Shown here: piece by piece, positions 1-5,880 of the stretch | How positions within the stretch are numbered: position 1 is the stretch's first letter | How the letters are laid out: each line of letters opens with the position of its first letter | Source: an uncultured Halieaceae bacterium | GTDB taxonomy: Bacteria > Pseudomonadota > Gammaproteobacteria > Pseudomonadales > Halieaceae | Direction: 5' to 3' | Assembly: GCA_938045215.1 (NCBI GenBank) | Contig: CALINF010000300.1 | Location: 1 to 7,882, forward strand | DNA length: 7,882 bases | The notes under the pieces: model-generated | Database searches by the model: none | Seen by the model: the letters and a program-made list of their open reading frames with translations, nothing else | Told to the model about the DNA's origin: nothing | Position numbers and translations under genes: made by a program

Positions 1-146
1 CGGAGTCGATACCGTCCGATGATGCTAGCTAGGTGGCCCCGAAATGTTAAGATACGCGTCTTTGCCGGTGCGGGGAGATGTTATCCCCTGAAAAACGACT
101 GAATAAATAGGGCTGAGGCCCAACAATAACGGCACATGGACGTTTA
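1..146. other. Leader / intergenic region upstream of the operon
   Basis: I can support no gene in this stretch. Forward frame 1 is open from the edge to a TGA at 100-102, while frames 2 and 3 close at 20-22 and 30-32. Any of these could be the tail of an upstream gene, but none is recognisable. A TAAGAT hexamer at 48-53 is a poor -10 candidate without a convincing -35 box, so no promoter is called. Two short inverted repeats, at 72-88 and 110-121, lie between it and the first gene. The region may hold the operon promoter and a structured 5' leader; this is inference. Confidence 0.4.
72..88 (+). other. Perfect 5-bp inverted repeat (stem-loop) in the leader
   Basis: GGGGA at 72-76 pairs with TCCCC at 84-88 across a 7-nt loop. 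The following bases are TGAAAAACG, so there is no U-tract and it does not look like an intrinsic terminator for an upstream gene. A second, weaker GGGC/GCCC hairpin follows at 110-121. It could be leader structure or an operator half-site pair, or it could be chance in GC-rich DNA. Confidence 0.3.
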
Positions 147-617
147 ATGCGCATTTTTCTCACTTTGCTGGTGTGGTTCACCGCATGGCTGCTCTGGAGT
201 GGCCTGTTCAAGCCCCTGCTGATTGGGCTTGGCGTGGTGTCGTGCCTGTTGGTATTGGTACTGTCTCAGCGTATGGGCATGTTCAGAAAAGATGGATTCA
301 GCCTGCATCTGATTTGGCGCCTGCTGCCGTTTTGGGGCTGGCTGGGGAAAGAACTGGTCGTCGCTAACCTGCAAGTGGCGCGGGTGGTTCTGAGCCGCCA
401 CATGAACATAAGCCCTACCGTTATCCGCCTGCAGGCACTGTCAGAAGATCCGATAAGCCAGGCGATACTGGGCAACTCTATTACCCTTACACCGGGCACT
501 GTCACGGTGGATGATCACGAGGGAGAACTACTCGTGCACTGCCTCACCCGCGAGGGCGCTGATGCGCTTATTGAGGGTGAAATGAACCGGCGCGTCGCCG
601 CGCTCACCAGGAGCTGA
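147..617 (+). CDS. mrpE: MrpE/MnhE-type antiporter subunit E
   Basis: Small membrane subunit of an Mrp-type cation/proton antiporter complex, 156 aa, a normal length for MrpE. Two hydrophobic helices (about residues 2-19 and 23-40) and a third apolar, Trp-rich segment (about 54-72) precede a soluble C-terminal domain. That domain carries the family hallmark NSITLTPGT at residues 110-118, which is the strongest evidence for the call. MrpE is an accessory/scaffold subunit and is not thought to move ions alone. ATG at 147 is the most upstream conventional start in frame, because a TGA lies at 114-116. Its Shine-Dalgarno is weak, only a GGA at 138-140. It is the first gene of the operon, 3 bp before mrpF. 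Canonical mrp operons place E after D, so its position here is Mbh-like. Confidence 0.95.
   Translation: MRIFLTLLVWFTAWLLWSGLFKPLLIGLGVVSCLLVLVLSQRMGMFRKDGFSLHLIWRLLPFWGWLGKELVVANLQVARVVLSRHMNISPTVIRLQALSEDPISQAILGNSITLTPGTVTVDDHEGELLVHCLTREGADALIEGEMNRRVAALTRS
609..613 (+). promoter_or_regulatory. Ribosome binding site supporting the GTG start of mrpF
   Basis: AGGAG lies inside the last codons of mrpE, 7 nt before the GTG at 621. It supports this non-ATG start, which keeps the first hydrophobic helix of MrpF intact. Confidence 0.7.
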
Positions 618-620
618 TCC

Positions 621-917
621 GTGTTTCTCGCCGCTTCCGTGGCCATTCTGGTCACCATGGTTCTTGCACTGGCCAGAGCGCTGATGGGCCCCAGCGTGTA
701 CGACAGGGTGCTGGCCGTTAACATGCTGGGCACCAAAACGGTGTTGTTCCTGGCGGTGGTTGCTTTCTTATACGAACGGCCCGATTTTCTTGACCTGGCC
801 CTTGCTTACGCTCTCATTAATTTTATCGGCGTTCTGGCCGTGCTGCAGTTCTTCGAAAATCGTCACTCAGGCGATGCCAGCAAAGAGCCCGAGAAGCCCA
901 AGGCAGGTGAAGCATGA
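621..917 (+). CDS. mrpF: MrpF/MnhF-type antiporter subunit F
   Basis: Short three-helix membrane subunit, 98 aa, typical MrpF length (equivalent to MbhB). Helices lie at about residues 2-21, 34-50 and 56-78. The family signature is visible: Arg19, the GPS..DR segment with Asp28-Arg29 between helices 1 and 2, and FLDLALAYALINF with Asp58 in helix 3. In Mrp complexes MrpF packs with MrpE and MrpG and contributes charged residues to the membrane interior. The start is GTG with a good Shine-Dalgarno. The last 17 or so residues are a hydrophilic Lys/Glu/Pro tail, probably cytoplasmic and not diagnostic. Its TGA overlaps the ATG of mrpG in an ATGA. Confidence 0.95.
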   Translation: MFLAASVAILVTMVLALARALMGPSVYDRVLAVNMLGTKTVLFLAVVAFLYERPDFLDLALAYALINFIGVLAVLQFFENRHSGDASKEPEKPKAGEA

Positions 918-1243
918 TGGCTACCGTGCTTGATGTGGTCAGCTGGCTGTTGCTGCTGTCGGGTGCCGGTTTTGTGCTGATAGGCGGCATTGGTATTTTG
1001 CGTCTGCCCGACCTTTACACCCGCATGCATGCGGCTAGCCTCACCGATACACTGGGTACGCTGTTGATTCTGGGCGGCATTATGGTTCAGTCCGGCCTGA
1101 CTCTTGCCTCGGTGAAGCTGCTGGCGATTGCGGTGTTCCTGCTGCTCACCGGGCCCACGGCAACCTATGCACTGGCCAATGCCGCGCTGCTGGCTGGCCT
1201 GCTCCCGCGCGACGCCGAACTACCGCAGGATCTACCCGAATGA
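914..1243 (+). CDS. mrpG: MrpG/MnhG-type antiporter subunit G
   Basis: Three-helix membrane subunit, 109 aa, a normal length (equivalent to MbhC). The diagnostic segment is GIGILRLPDLYTRMHA at residues 25-40 followed by a conserved DTLG, and the third helix ends in LLTGPTATYALANAA. Helices lie at about 8-28, 46-60 and 64-95. MrpG is an integral scaffold subunit of the antiporter. Start ATG 914 overlaps the mrpF stop; the second ATG at 917 is equally possible and changes only one residue. An AGGTGA lies a few bases upstream. The stop overlaps the next start as ATGA, which indicates translational coupling. Confidence 0.95.
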   Translation: MMATVLDVVSWLLLLSGAGFVLIGGIGILRLPDLYTRMHAASLTDTLGTLLILGGIMVQSGLTLASVKLLAIAVFLLLTGPTATYALANAALLAGLLPRDAELPQDLPE

Positions 1244-2226
1244 TGACGGTTGTGTTCGGGATATTCTTGCTCACACTGCTGGTGATCACAGCGGTTGCCA
1301 TTGTGAAAGAAGAGAACCTGTTCACCTCGGTGATGCTCACCGGCATATTCTCGCTGCTGATGGCCGCTAATTTCTTTATTCTCGATGCGGCCGATGTGGC
1401 CCTTACCGAGGCCGCTATAGGCGCCGGAATTTCAACCGTGCTGCTACTGGGCGCACTGGCGCTAACGCCGCGCTTCGAGCGCAAAGGCCGCACCGGACGC
1501 TGGCTGGCACTGTTTGTGGTTTCCCTCACCACGCTGGTGGTGATGTATGCCACCTTCGAAAAGCCCCGCCTGGGCGATCCGAACGCACCGGTGCATCAAC
1601 ACGTTGCACCCTGGTACCTGGAGCAAACACCACTGCTAATCGATATCCCCAATGTGGTTACCGCCGTGCTGGGCTCTTATCGTGCCTACGACACACTGGG
1701 TGAGGTTATTGTGGTACTCACCGCAGGCATCGGCGTGTTGTTTGTACTGGGTTTGCCCGGTGCAGTGGGCGATCGCAAGCGCGAAGACCTGGCAACGGGG
1801 CGCACCTATCTCAGCCATCACCTGGTGCCGCAGGTGGTGGGGCGATTACTCATTCCCTTTATTTTGCTGTTTGCGTTTTATGTGCAGTTTCATGGTGAAT
1901 ACGGGCCCGGGGGAGGCTTCCAGGCCGGGGCAATATTTGCCGCGGCTATCATTTTGTATGCGCTGATTGAAGGCGAGCGCGAGGCGCTTACGGTGATCAC
2001 CCCACGCATGCTGATGTGGATGATGAGCGGTGGCGCGTTGCTATACGGCGGCGTGGGCATTGTTACCATGCTGCTCGGCGGTAATTTCCTGGAGTACAGC
2101 GTGCTCGCCGCCAACCCGGTGACAGGTCAGCAGCTGGGTATTATTGTGATTGAGCTTGGCGTTGGTATTACTGTGGCGGGCGTGCTGCTGGCCATTTTCC
2201 ACGCCTTCGCGGCCCGGGGGCGCTGA
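1240..2226 (+). CDS. mrpB: Fused MrpA C-terminal modules (MbhD/DUF4040 + MbhE) and MrpB
   Basis: A 328-aa membrane protein made of three modules that are separate genes in archaeal Mbh and split between MrpA and MrpB in classical Mrp. Residues about 5-75 are MbhD/DUF4040-like, with ADVALTEAAIGAG containing Glu57. Residues about 88-175 are MbhE-like, with NVVTAVL and YRAYDTLGE (Tyr147 to Glu155). Residues about 190-325 are MrpB/MbhF-like, with HGEYGPGGGFQAG at 218-230 and a late IELGVGITVAG helix. The buried acidic residues Glu57, Asp151 and Glu155 are of the kind that line the proton path in these modules. An AGGA at 1227-1230 supports ATG 1240; ATG 1243 is an alternative. The gene has no N-terminal antiporter (NuoL-like) half, so it is not a full MrpA. 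Databases may name it MrpB or DUF4040 protein. Confidence 0.92.
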   Translation: MMTVVFGIFLLTLLVITAVAIVKEENLFTSVMLTGIFSLLMAANFFILDAADVALTEAAIGAGISTVLLLGALALTPRFERKGRTGRWLALFVVSLTTLVVMYATFEKPRLGDPNAPVHQHVAPWYLEQTPLLIDIPNVVTAVLGSYRAYDTLGEVIVVLTAGIGVLFVLGLPGAVGDRKREDLATGRTYLSHHLVPQVVGRLLIPFILLFAFYVQFHGEYGPGGGFQAGAIFAAAIILYALIEGEREALTVITPRMLMWMMSGGALLYGGVGIVTMLLGGNFLEYSVLAANPVTGQQLGIIVIELGVGITVAGVLLAIFHAFAARGR

Positions 2227-2229
2227 CGC

Positions 2230-2604
2230 ATGGAGCTACTGGGTCTTTACAATTACTGGGTGTTCGCCGTGTTGCTGATGGTGGGCTTTTACGCGGTTAT
2301 CGCCCGGCCCAACATGATCAAAAAACTGTTGGGGCTGAGTATTTTCCAGGCCGCGGTATTTTTGTTGTACATCACCATGGACAAGGTAGAGGGCGGCACA
2401 GCACCCATCATCCAGAAGGGAGTGGTTGACGCTATTTATTCCAACCCCTTGCCACAGGTGCTGATTCTCACGGCCATCGTGGTGGGTATTTCTACCACGG
2501 CGCTGGGTCTGGCCCTGGTGGTTCGTATTTACGAGGCGTATGGCACCATCGAGGAAGACGAAACCCAGCAGCTGGATATGCAGCAATCGGACTCGCACAA
2601 GTGA
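2230..2604 (+). CDS. mrpC: MrpC/MnhC-type (NuoK-like) antiporter subunit C
   Basis: NuoK-family three-helix membrane subunit, 124 aa, of normal length (equivalent to MbhG). Helices lie at about 7-24, 31-50 and 76-99. Family signatures are NMIKKLLGLSIFQAAVFLL at residues 28-46 and NPLPQVLILTAIVVGISTT at 72-90, the second being almost diagnostic for MrpC. In the complex it sits next to MrpD and connects the antiporter modules to the small subunits. The last 24 or so residues are an acidic, Gln-rich hydrophilic tail. It starts 3 bp after the previous stop, and its own stop overlaps the next start in a GTGA. Confidence 0.95.
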   Translation: MELLGLYNYWVFAVLLMVGFYAVIARPNMIKKLLGLSIFQAAVFLLYITMDKVEGGTAPIIQKGVVDAIYSNPLPQVLILTAIVVGISTTALGLALVVRIYEAYGTIEEDETQQLDMQQSDSHK

Positions 2605-4106
2605 GCCTCGTTCAACAACTACCGGCATTGCAGGTAGCAGTGCCGCTGCTCACAGCACCACTGGTGATACTGCTGCGCGGGCCTGCATTGGCATGGGCGG
2701 CAGCCAGTGCTGCCAGCGCGATGGCCTTTGCCATTGCTATCGCACTCACCGCTACGGTGTTAAGCCAGGGAGCCATCAGCTACGACATGGGTGGCTGGCC
2801 CGCACCCTATGGCATTACGCTCAATATTGATGCGCTTTCTGCGCTGGTACTGTTGCTGGTAACCGGTGCATCAGCCGTTACCCTGCTGTGCGGTCGAGCC
2901 AGCCTGGGCCAGGCGATGGACCCCGGGCGCCAGCATTTGTTTTTTGCCGCCTGGTTGATCGTACTGGCGGGACTCTCTGGCATCGCCATTACGGGTGATG
3001 CCTTTAACGTGTTTGTGTTCATGGAAATTTCTTCCCTGGCCACTTACGTGCTGATTGCAGCGGGCTCCGACAGACGGGCGCTCACGGCCACCTTCAAGTA
3101 CCTCATCATGGGAACCATCGGTGCCACTTTCTACCTGATCGGGGTAGGGCTGGTGTACATGATGACGGGCACATTGAACTTTGCCGATATGGAAGTGCGT
3201 ATTGCCGATGTCACCGATCATCGGCCTATTCTGGTAGCGGCGGGGTTCATCACGGTAGGGCTGGCGTTAAAGGCCGCGGTATTTCCATTGCATATCTGGC
3301 TCCCCGGTGCCTATACATACGCGCCGCATATGGTCACGGCGTTCCTGGCGGCTTGTTCTACCAAGGTCGCCATTTATATTCTGCTGCGATTCGACTTCCT
3401 GGTGTTTCAGGGCAACTTTGATGTGCACGCTGTTCGGTTTGTCACCTTCCTGGCGCCACTGGCCTTGCTCGGTATTTTAGTAGGTTCTGCGGTGGCGATG
3501 GTGCAGGGCCATCTCAAGCGGTTACTGGCATTTTCGTCGGTTGCACAGGTTGGTTACATCCTCCTGGGGGCAAGCTTTGCCAGCGCTGCGGGTCTTACTG
3601 CATCGATCGCACATATGTTTAACCATGCACTGGCCAAGGGCGCACTGTTTCTGGCAGTGGCGGCCATCGCCACACGCGTGGCCGGATTGCGCCTTGACGA
3701 TATTGCAGGGATAGCGCGCCGCATGCCCTTTACCGCAGCGGCTATGGCGCTGGCCGGTGCCAGTTTGGTGGGTATTCCAGGTACGGCAGGCTTTGTCTCG
3801 AAATGGCTTTTGCTACAGGCCGCATTCGAACAGGGTGCGTTTGGCATCATGTCTGCCGTTGTGGTTGTCGCGAGTTCGCTCGCGGCCGTGTATTACGTGT
3901 GGCGTATTGTTGAGGCCATGTATTTTGGCACGCCAGCGTCAGGTGAAACCGCCACTGCAGACAGCGCAGTTGCAGAGGCCCCCTGGCCGTTACTGGCCGG
4001 ACTCTGGCTGGTGGCGCTGTCGAATATCTACTTTGGGCTCGTGCCCTCGCTGCCGATAACATTGTCAGAAACAGCAGCCATAGAACTGCTGAGGAATATG
4101 CCTTGA
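2601..4106 (+). CDS. mrpD: MrpD-type proton/cation antiporter subunit
   Basis: Large polytopic subunit (501 aa, about 14 helices) of the NuoL/M/N-MrpA/D antiporter superfamily, with all core translocation residues visible. These are Glu142 in TM5 (FMEIS), Lys224 in TM7 (LALKAAVFPLHIWLPGAY), Lys255 in TM8 (STKVAIY), Lys346 in HMFNHALAKGALF and Lys401 in the broken helix TM12 (GIPGTAGFVSKW). The WLPGAYTYAP segment followed by V.AFLAA..TKVA is MrpD-like rather than MrpA/NuoL-like, which fits its place directly after mrpC. The gene probably starts at GTG 2601, overlapping the mrpC stop by 4 bp. The upstream Shine-Dalgarno is poor, so coupling to mrpC is likely. Ion specificity (sodium, potassium or proton only) cannot be read from the sequence. 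Confidence 0.93.
   Translation: MSLVQQLPALQVAVPLLTAPLVILLRGPALAWAAASAASAMAFAIAIALTATVLSQGAISYDMGGWPAPYGITLNIDALSALVLLLVTGASAVTLLCGRASLGQAMDPGRQHLFFAAWLIVLAGLSGIAITGDAFNVFVFMEISSLATYVLIAAGSDRRALTATFKYLIMGTIGATFYLIGVGLVYMMTGTLNFADMEVRIADVTDHRPILVAAGFITVGLALKAAVFPLHIWLPGAYTYAPHMVTAFLAACSTKVAIYILLRFDFLVFQGNFDVHAVRFVTFLAPLALLGILVGSAVAMVQGHLKRLLAFSSVAQVGYILLGASFASAAGLTASIAHMFNHALAKGALFLAVAAIATRVAGLRLDDIAGIARRMPFTAAAMALAGASLVGIPGTAGFVSKWLLLQAAFEQGAFGIMSAVVVVASSLAAVYYVWRIVEAMYFGTPASGETATADSAVAEAPWPLLAGLWLVALSNIYFGLVPSLPITLSETAAIELLRNMP
4091..4095 (+). promoter_or_regulatory. Ribosome binding site deciding the TTG start at 4103
   Basis: GAGGA lies 7 nt before a TTG at 4103. The TTG shares its last bases with the preceding stop (TTGA). 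No other in-frame start precedes the first membrane helix, so this strong site fixes the rare initiation codon. Confidence 0.7.
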
Positions 4107-5566
4107 GCCCGGCCGATACCATAGCAACGGCGATACTGCTGCCGCTGGTGGGCGCGGTATTCATCGCGCTGTGTGGGCGTTGGCCGAATGTGCGCGAGAG
4201 CGTGACGCTATTCACCGCTTCTGCTCTGGCGATTGTCGTGTGGTCACTCACACCGTTGATCATGGCGGGAGATCGGCCCGAGTTGGTGGTTGCGCAATTA
4301 TTTGGCGGGCTCTCGCTGGCGTTCAAGGTGGAACCGCTGGGAATGCTGTTTGCCGCGCTGGCCGCCACGTTATGGATCGTAAACTCCGTGTACTCCATCG
4401 GTTACATGCGCGGCAACAACGAGAAAAATCAGACGCGATTCTATGTGTGCTTTGCCATCGCCCTGAGTGCGGCGTTGGGTGTGGCGTTTGCCGGCAATCT
4501 CGTGACTCTGTTTTTGAGCTACGAAATACTCACTCTGTCTACTTTTCCGCTGGTGGCTCATAAGGGCGATGCGGCTACCGTACGTTCAGCGCGGGTGTAC
4601 CTGGGTATTTTGCTGGGTACTTCTATAGCGCTGTTTCTGCCGGCTATTATCTGGACCTACTCGGTTGCCGGTACCCTGGATTTCGAACCCGGTGGTATCC
4701 TCAGCGGTAAGCTGGCCGGCCCTGCCGTAGGCTTGCTGCTGGCACTGTATGTTTTTGGTATCGGCAAGGCGGCTATGATGCCGGTGCATCGCTGGTTGCC
4801 GGCGGCGATGGTTGCGCCCACACCTGTGAGTGCGCTGCTGCATGCGGTGGCAGTGGTAAAGGCGGGTGTGTTCACGCTTACCAAGGTCATCATCTATGTG
4901 TTTGGTGTCGACTTTCTGTTTGCAGAACCCTCGGCCGAGTGGCTGTTGTATGCGGCGGCCTTTACTATTATTGCGGCCAGCGTGGTGGCCCTGCGCCAGC
5001 AAAACCTCAAGCGCATGCTGGCGTACTCCACCATAGGGCAGCTCTCCTACGTTATCCTGGCCGCCGCCATTCTCACCCCATTGTCGGAAGTTGGCGCCGC
5101 CATTCATATCGTGGCCCACGCCTTCGGCAAGATCACCTTGTTCTTCGCAGCGGGTGCCATTTATACGGCGTCCAAGAAAACCGAGTTGCACCAGTTGCGC
5201 GGTATTGGCGCGCGTATGCCCTGGACAATGGCGGCGTTCACCATTGGCGCCTTGTCTATGATTGGAGTGCCGCCTACCGGTGGCTTTGTTTCCAAGTGGT
5301 TTATTCTGGCCGGTGCGTTCCAGAGTGACAATTACGTTGCCATCTTCACCATTATTCTCAGTACCGTTTTGAATGCGGCGTACTTTTTGCCCATCATATT
5401 TATGGCCTGGTTTAGCACTGAAGCACCCGGCGGCAAAGCACATGGCGAGGCTCCCTGGCCGGCGGTACTGGCATTGTGCGTTACCGCACTGGCTACGCTG
5501 GCGTTCTTCTTTTTTAATCAGCCGGTGCTGGAGCTTGAAAGCCAGTTGGTGGGAAGGATCAAATGA
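4103..5566 (+). CDS. MrpA/NuoL-type antiporter subunit lacking the MrpA C-terminal half
   Basis: A second large antiporter-like subunit, 487 aa and about 14 helices, probably a proton/cation translocating unit of the same complex. Core residues are all present: Glu141 in TM5 (LSYEILTLST), Lys222 in TM7 (GIGKAAMMPVHRWLP), His247 and Lys253 in TM8, Lys343 in AHAFGKITLFF, and Lys398 in TM12 (GVPPTGGFVSKW). The segment WLPAAMVAPTPVSALLHAV followed by AVVKAG is the MrpA/NuoL signature, not that of MrpD, so it likely corresponds to the N-terminal half of classical MrpA. Its MbhD/MbhE-like C-terminal half is encoded separately within 1240-2226. The start is TTG, supported by a strong Shine-Dalgarno. 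It overlaps both neighbours by 4 bp. Automated annotation may call it MnhD or NuoM/NuoL-like; no complex I genes are nearby. Confidence 0.9.
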   Translation: MSPADTIATAILLPLVGAVFIALCGRWPNVRESVTLFTASALAIVVWSLTPLIMAGDRPELVVAQLFGGLSLAFKVEPLGMLFAALAATLWIVNSVYSIGYMRGNNEKNQTRFYVCFAIALSAALGVAFAGNLVTLFLSYEILTLSTFPLVAHKGDAATVRSARVYLGILLGTSIALFLPAIIWTYSVAGTLDFEPGGILSGKLAGPAVGLLLALYVFGIGKAAMMPVHRWLPAAMVAPTPVSALLHAVAVVKAGVFTLTKVIIYVFGVDFLFAEPSAEWLLYAAAFTIIAASVVALRQQNLKRMLAYSTIGQLSYVILAAAILTPLSEVGAAIHIVAHAFGKITLFFAAGAIYTASKKTELHQLRGIGARMPWTMAAFTIGALSMIGVPPTGGFVSKWFILAGAFQSDNYVAIFTIILSTVLNAAYFLPIIFMAWFSTEAPGGKAHGEAPWPAVLALCVTALATLAFFFFNQPVLELESQLVGRIK

Positions 5567-5880
5567 CCGATCGCGATGACAACGCGCTTGATGCGCAGCC
5601 TGACGATTCGCCTGCTGTGGATGTACCGCGGGTGGAAGGTGATGATAACCACTGGCTTACCCGGCCCAGTACGATTCGCCTGTTGTGGATCGGCCTGTCT
5701 ATCGTGTTGGCAATCACCGTGTTGCTGCAGTTCTTCATCAAGGTGAAAGGTTACTTTGGCGTAGACGGCTGGTTTGGATTTGGCGCGGTGTTTGGGTTTG
5801 CCTGCTGTGTGGCCATGGTGTTGGTAGCAAAGGTGCTGGGCGTTGTGCTCAAGCGCTCCGAGGACTACTACGATGATTGA
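5563..5880 (+). CDS. Small two-helix membrane protein of the antiporter operon
   Basis: A 105-aa protein with no function I can assign. Residues 1-35 are acidic and hydrophilic (many Asp/Pro). Two hydrophobic helices follow at about 38-58 and 71-96, joined by a short segment IKVKGYFGVDGW. The end is a charged LKRSEDYYDD. I recall similar small proteins ending in a K/R-x-EDYYD motif beside Mrp-like D genes in other proteobacteria, which would make it a real, conserved but unnamed subunit; this is from memory and untested. AAGGA at 5554-5558 precedes the ATG, which overlaps the upstream stop (ATGA). Its own stop lies 8 bp inside the next gene. It is probably an accessory subunit or assembly factor joining the two flanking antiporter-like subunits. 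Confidence 0.8.
   Translation: MTDRDDNALDAQPDDSPAVDVPRVEGDDNHWLTRPSTIRLLWIGLSIVLAITVLLQFFIKVKGYFGVDGWFGFGAVFGFACCVAMVLVAKVLGVVLKRSEDYYDD
5860..5864 (+). promoter_or_regulatory. Ribosome binding site deciding the ATG start at 5873
   Basis: GAGGA lies 8 nt before ATG 5873. The frame is open further upstream to a TTG at 5843, but that start has no such site and would add ten polar residues deep inside the previous gene. ATG 5873 is therefore preferred; ATG 5888 is a weaker alternative. Confidence 0.65.

Noticed and set aside
48..53. TAAGAT as a sigma-70 -10 box
   Set aside because: It matches only four of six consensus bases and has no acceptable -35 element at the right distance.
3847..4398. 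A 183-codon minus-strand open frame spanning the junction of the two large antiporter genes
   Set aside because: It has no family signature, low-complexity Ala/Ser/Arg composition, and full overlap with two well-supported genes.
4586..5443. A 285-codon open frame on the minus strand inside the MrpA/NuoL-type gene
   Set aside because: Its translation is rich in Gly, Arg, His and Gln with no recognisable family or membrane pattern, and it lies wholly opposite a gene with all family motifs. It is a GC-driven shadow frame.
5843..5872. TTG at 5843 as the start of the third antiporter subunit
   Set aside because: It would add ten polar residues and overlap the previous gene by 38 bp. ATG 5873 has a well-spaced GAGGA.
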